From positions 4,510,001 to 4,574,000 of the forward strand of contig NZ_CP042301.2 in NCBI RefSeq assembly GCF_007922615.2: 64,000 nucleotides of DNA. Direction: 5' to 3'. Position 1 is the first letter of the stretch, and each line of letters begins with the position of its first letter. The position numbers and the translations under genes were made by a program. Positions 63,325 through 64,000 of the stretch are shown here, piece after piece. This DNA is from Nitratireductor mangrovi. GTDB taxonomy: Bacteria; Pseudomonadota; Alphaproteobacteria; Rhizobiales; Rhizobiaceae. The notes under the pieces are model-generated. The model searched no databases. It saw only the letters and a list, made by a program, of their open reading frames with translations, and was not told the DNA's origin.

Positions 63325-64000
63325 ATGGAGGGGGAGCGGGGGCGCCGGTCGACCGAAGCGTTTTTCGGCCGGCGCAAGGGCAAGACCATCAGGCCGCGCC
63401 AGGCCGCGCTCCTCGACCGCCTGCTGCCGGCGCTGCTGATCGATCTCGACGCCCCGCCGCCGCCGCTTGGCAACCTCTTCGGCCCCCAGGTGGCCGAGGT
63501 CAGGCTGGAGATCGGGTTCGGCGGCGGCGAGCACTTTCTCCATGAAAGCGGCCGCCATCCGGCGGTCGGCTTCATCGGCGTCGAGCCTTTCGTCAACGGC
63601 ATGGCCAAGTTCCTGGCCGCGTTCGACGAGGACCCGCGCTCGAACATCCGCCTTTACGACGACGATGCCACGCGGCTGCTCGACTGGCTGCCATCCGCCA
63701 GCATCGCCAGCATCGATCTTCTCTACCCCGACCCCTGGCCCAAGAAGCGGCACTGGAAGCGGCGTTTCGTCAACGATGCCAATCTCGACCGCTTCGCCCG
63801 CGTTCTGCAGCCCGGCGGCCGCTTCCGCTTCGCCTCCGACATCGACAGCTATGTCAACTGGACCCTGCATGCGTGCCGCCGTCATCCGCGCTTCGAGTGG
63901 CAGGCCGAAACCGCCGCCGACTGGCGCACCCCCTACGAAGGCTGGCCCGGCACCCGCTACGAGGCCAAGGCGATGCGCGAGGGCCGGACACCGGCCTATC
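63325..64000 (+). CDS. trmB: tRNA (guanine-N7-)-methyltransferase, 3' end cut by window
   Basis: Methylates G46 of tRNAs using SAM. 225 residues are visible from ATG 63325 ([19 protein letters not shown]), just 12 bases after metK; the gene runs off the window. The SAM-binding E-I-G-F-G-G-G-E-H is near residue 64. The diagnostic [18 protein letters not shown] segment is near residue 134, and SDI-x-x-Y and GTRYEAKA follow. Only a few residues should be missing. Confidence 0.95.
   Translation, partial: MEGERGRRSTEAFFGRRKGKTIRPRQAALLDRLLPALLIDLDAPPPPLGNLFGPQVAEVRLEIGFGGGEHFLHESGRHPAVGFIGVEPFVNGMAKFLAAFDEDPRSNIRLYDDDATRLLDWLPSASIASIDLLYPDPWPKKRHWKRRFVNDANLDRFARVLQPGGRFRFASDIDSYVNWTLHACRRHPRFEWQAETAADWRTPYEGWPGTRYEAKAMREGRTPAY

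Overview
The window is chromosomal DNA from an alphaproteobacterium of the order Hyphomicrobiales (Rhizobiales), most likely the Phyllobacteriaceae/Mesorhizobium-Aminobacter group. The evidence is the high GC content, the house-keeping block tsaB-rimI-plsC / miaB-phoH-ybeY-corC / lnt-XRE-metK-trmB in an order familiar from rhizobia, an HWE-family histidine kinase behind an EcfG-type stress promoter, and C/G-rich palindromic intergenic repeats typical of these genomes. The assignment is an inference from content; no 16S or other rRNA gene is present. I saw no tRNA, CRISPR array, prophage or transposase.

Layout. (1) 1-8400: the end of a DctM-type TRAP permease, then a leftward TAXI-type TRAP system (binding protein, fused permease, DUF1850 protein), with dctD and dctB just upstream on the same strand. 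A good sigma-54 promoter and two DctD-like palindromes lie between dctD and the binding protein. (2) 8500-10280: cysK with a K+ channel. (3) 10390-14150: a TPP riboswitch and the ykoFEDC thiamine/precursor ECF transporter. (4) 14260-16870: a cyanide-insensitive-type bd oxidase whose two genes are separated by an intergenic repeat. (5) 17014-22021: a tightly overlapped operon of an RND/MMPL-like transporter, a small exported protein, a CruF/DUF422-like membrane protein and two paralogous START-fold proteins of unknown role. (6) 22041-23912: an ECF41 sigma factor operon with a near-perfect self-type promoter. (7) 24350-27010: a 7TM-DISM histidine kinase divergent from a LuxR-type regulator. (8) 27237-31560: small exported, ArsR/AHSA1, DUF1801, dtd and DUF899 genes. 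(9) 31685-36285: an EcfG-type promoter, a 1391-residue multi-PAS HWE kinase and a single-domain receiver. (10) 36460-38344: an ankyrin protein, a SnoaL-like protein, a diverged duplication joining their leaders, and an exported protein resembling the VHL beta domain.

(11) 40305-43770 is the main accessory region. A visibly AT-rich three-gene cassette (HNH nuclease plus two unrecognised proteins) sits between lepA and glcB. It is bracketed by inverted copies of a C/G-rich repeat, with clusters of strong hairpins on both sides. It is my best candidate for an undescribed, possibly defensive, system.

(12) 43770-64000: glcB and the house-keeping block. The block is interrupted between plsC and miaB by a c-di-GMP phosphodiesterase and two chemoreceptors. 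The last 1.26 kb of the two receptor genes are almost identical although their sensor halves are unrelated, which points to recent duplication with domain swapping or gene conversion. The window ends inside trmB.
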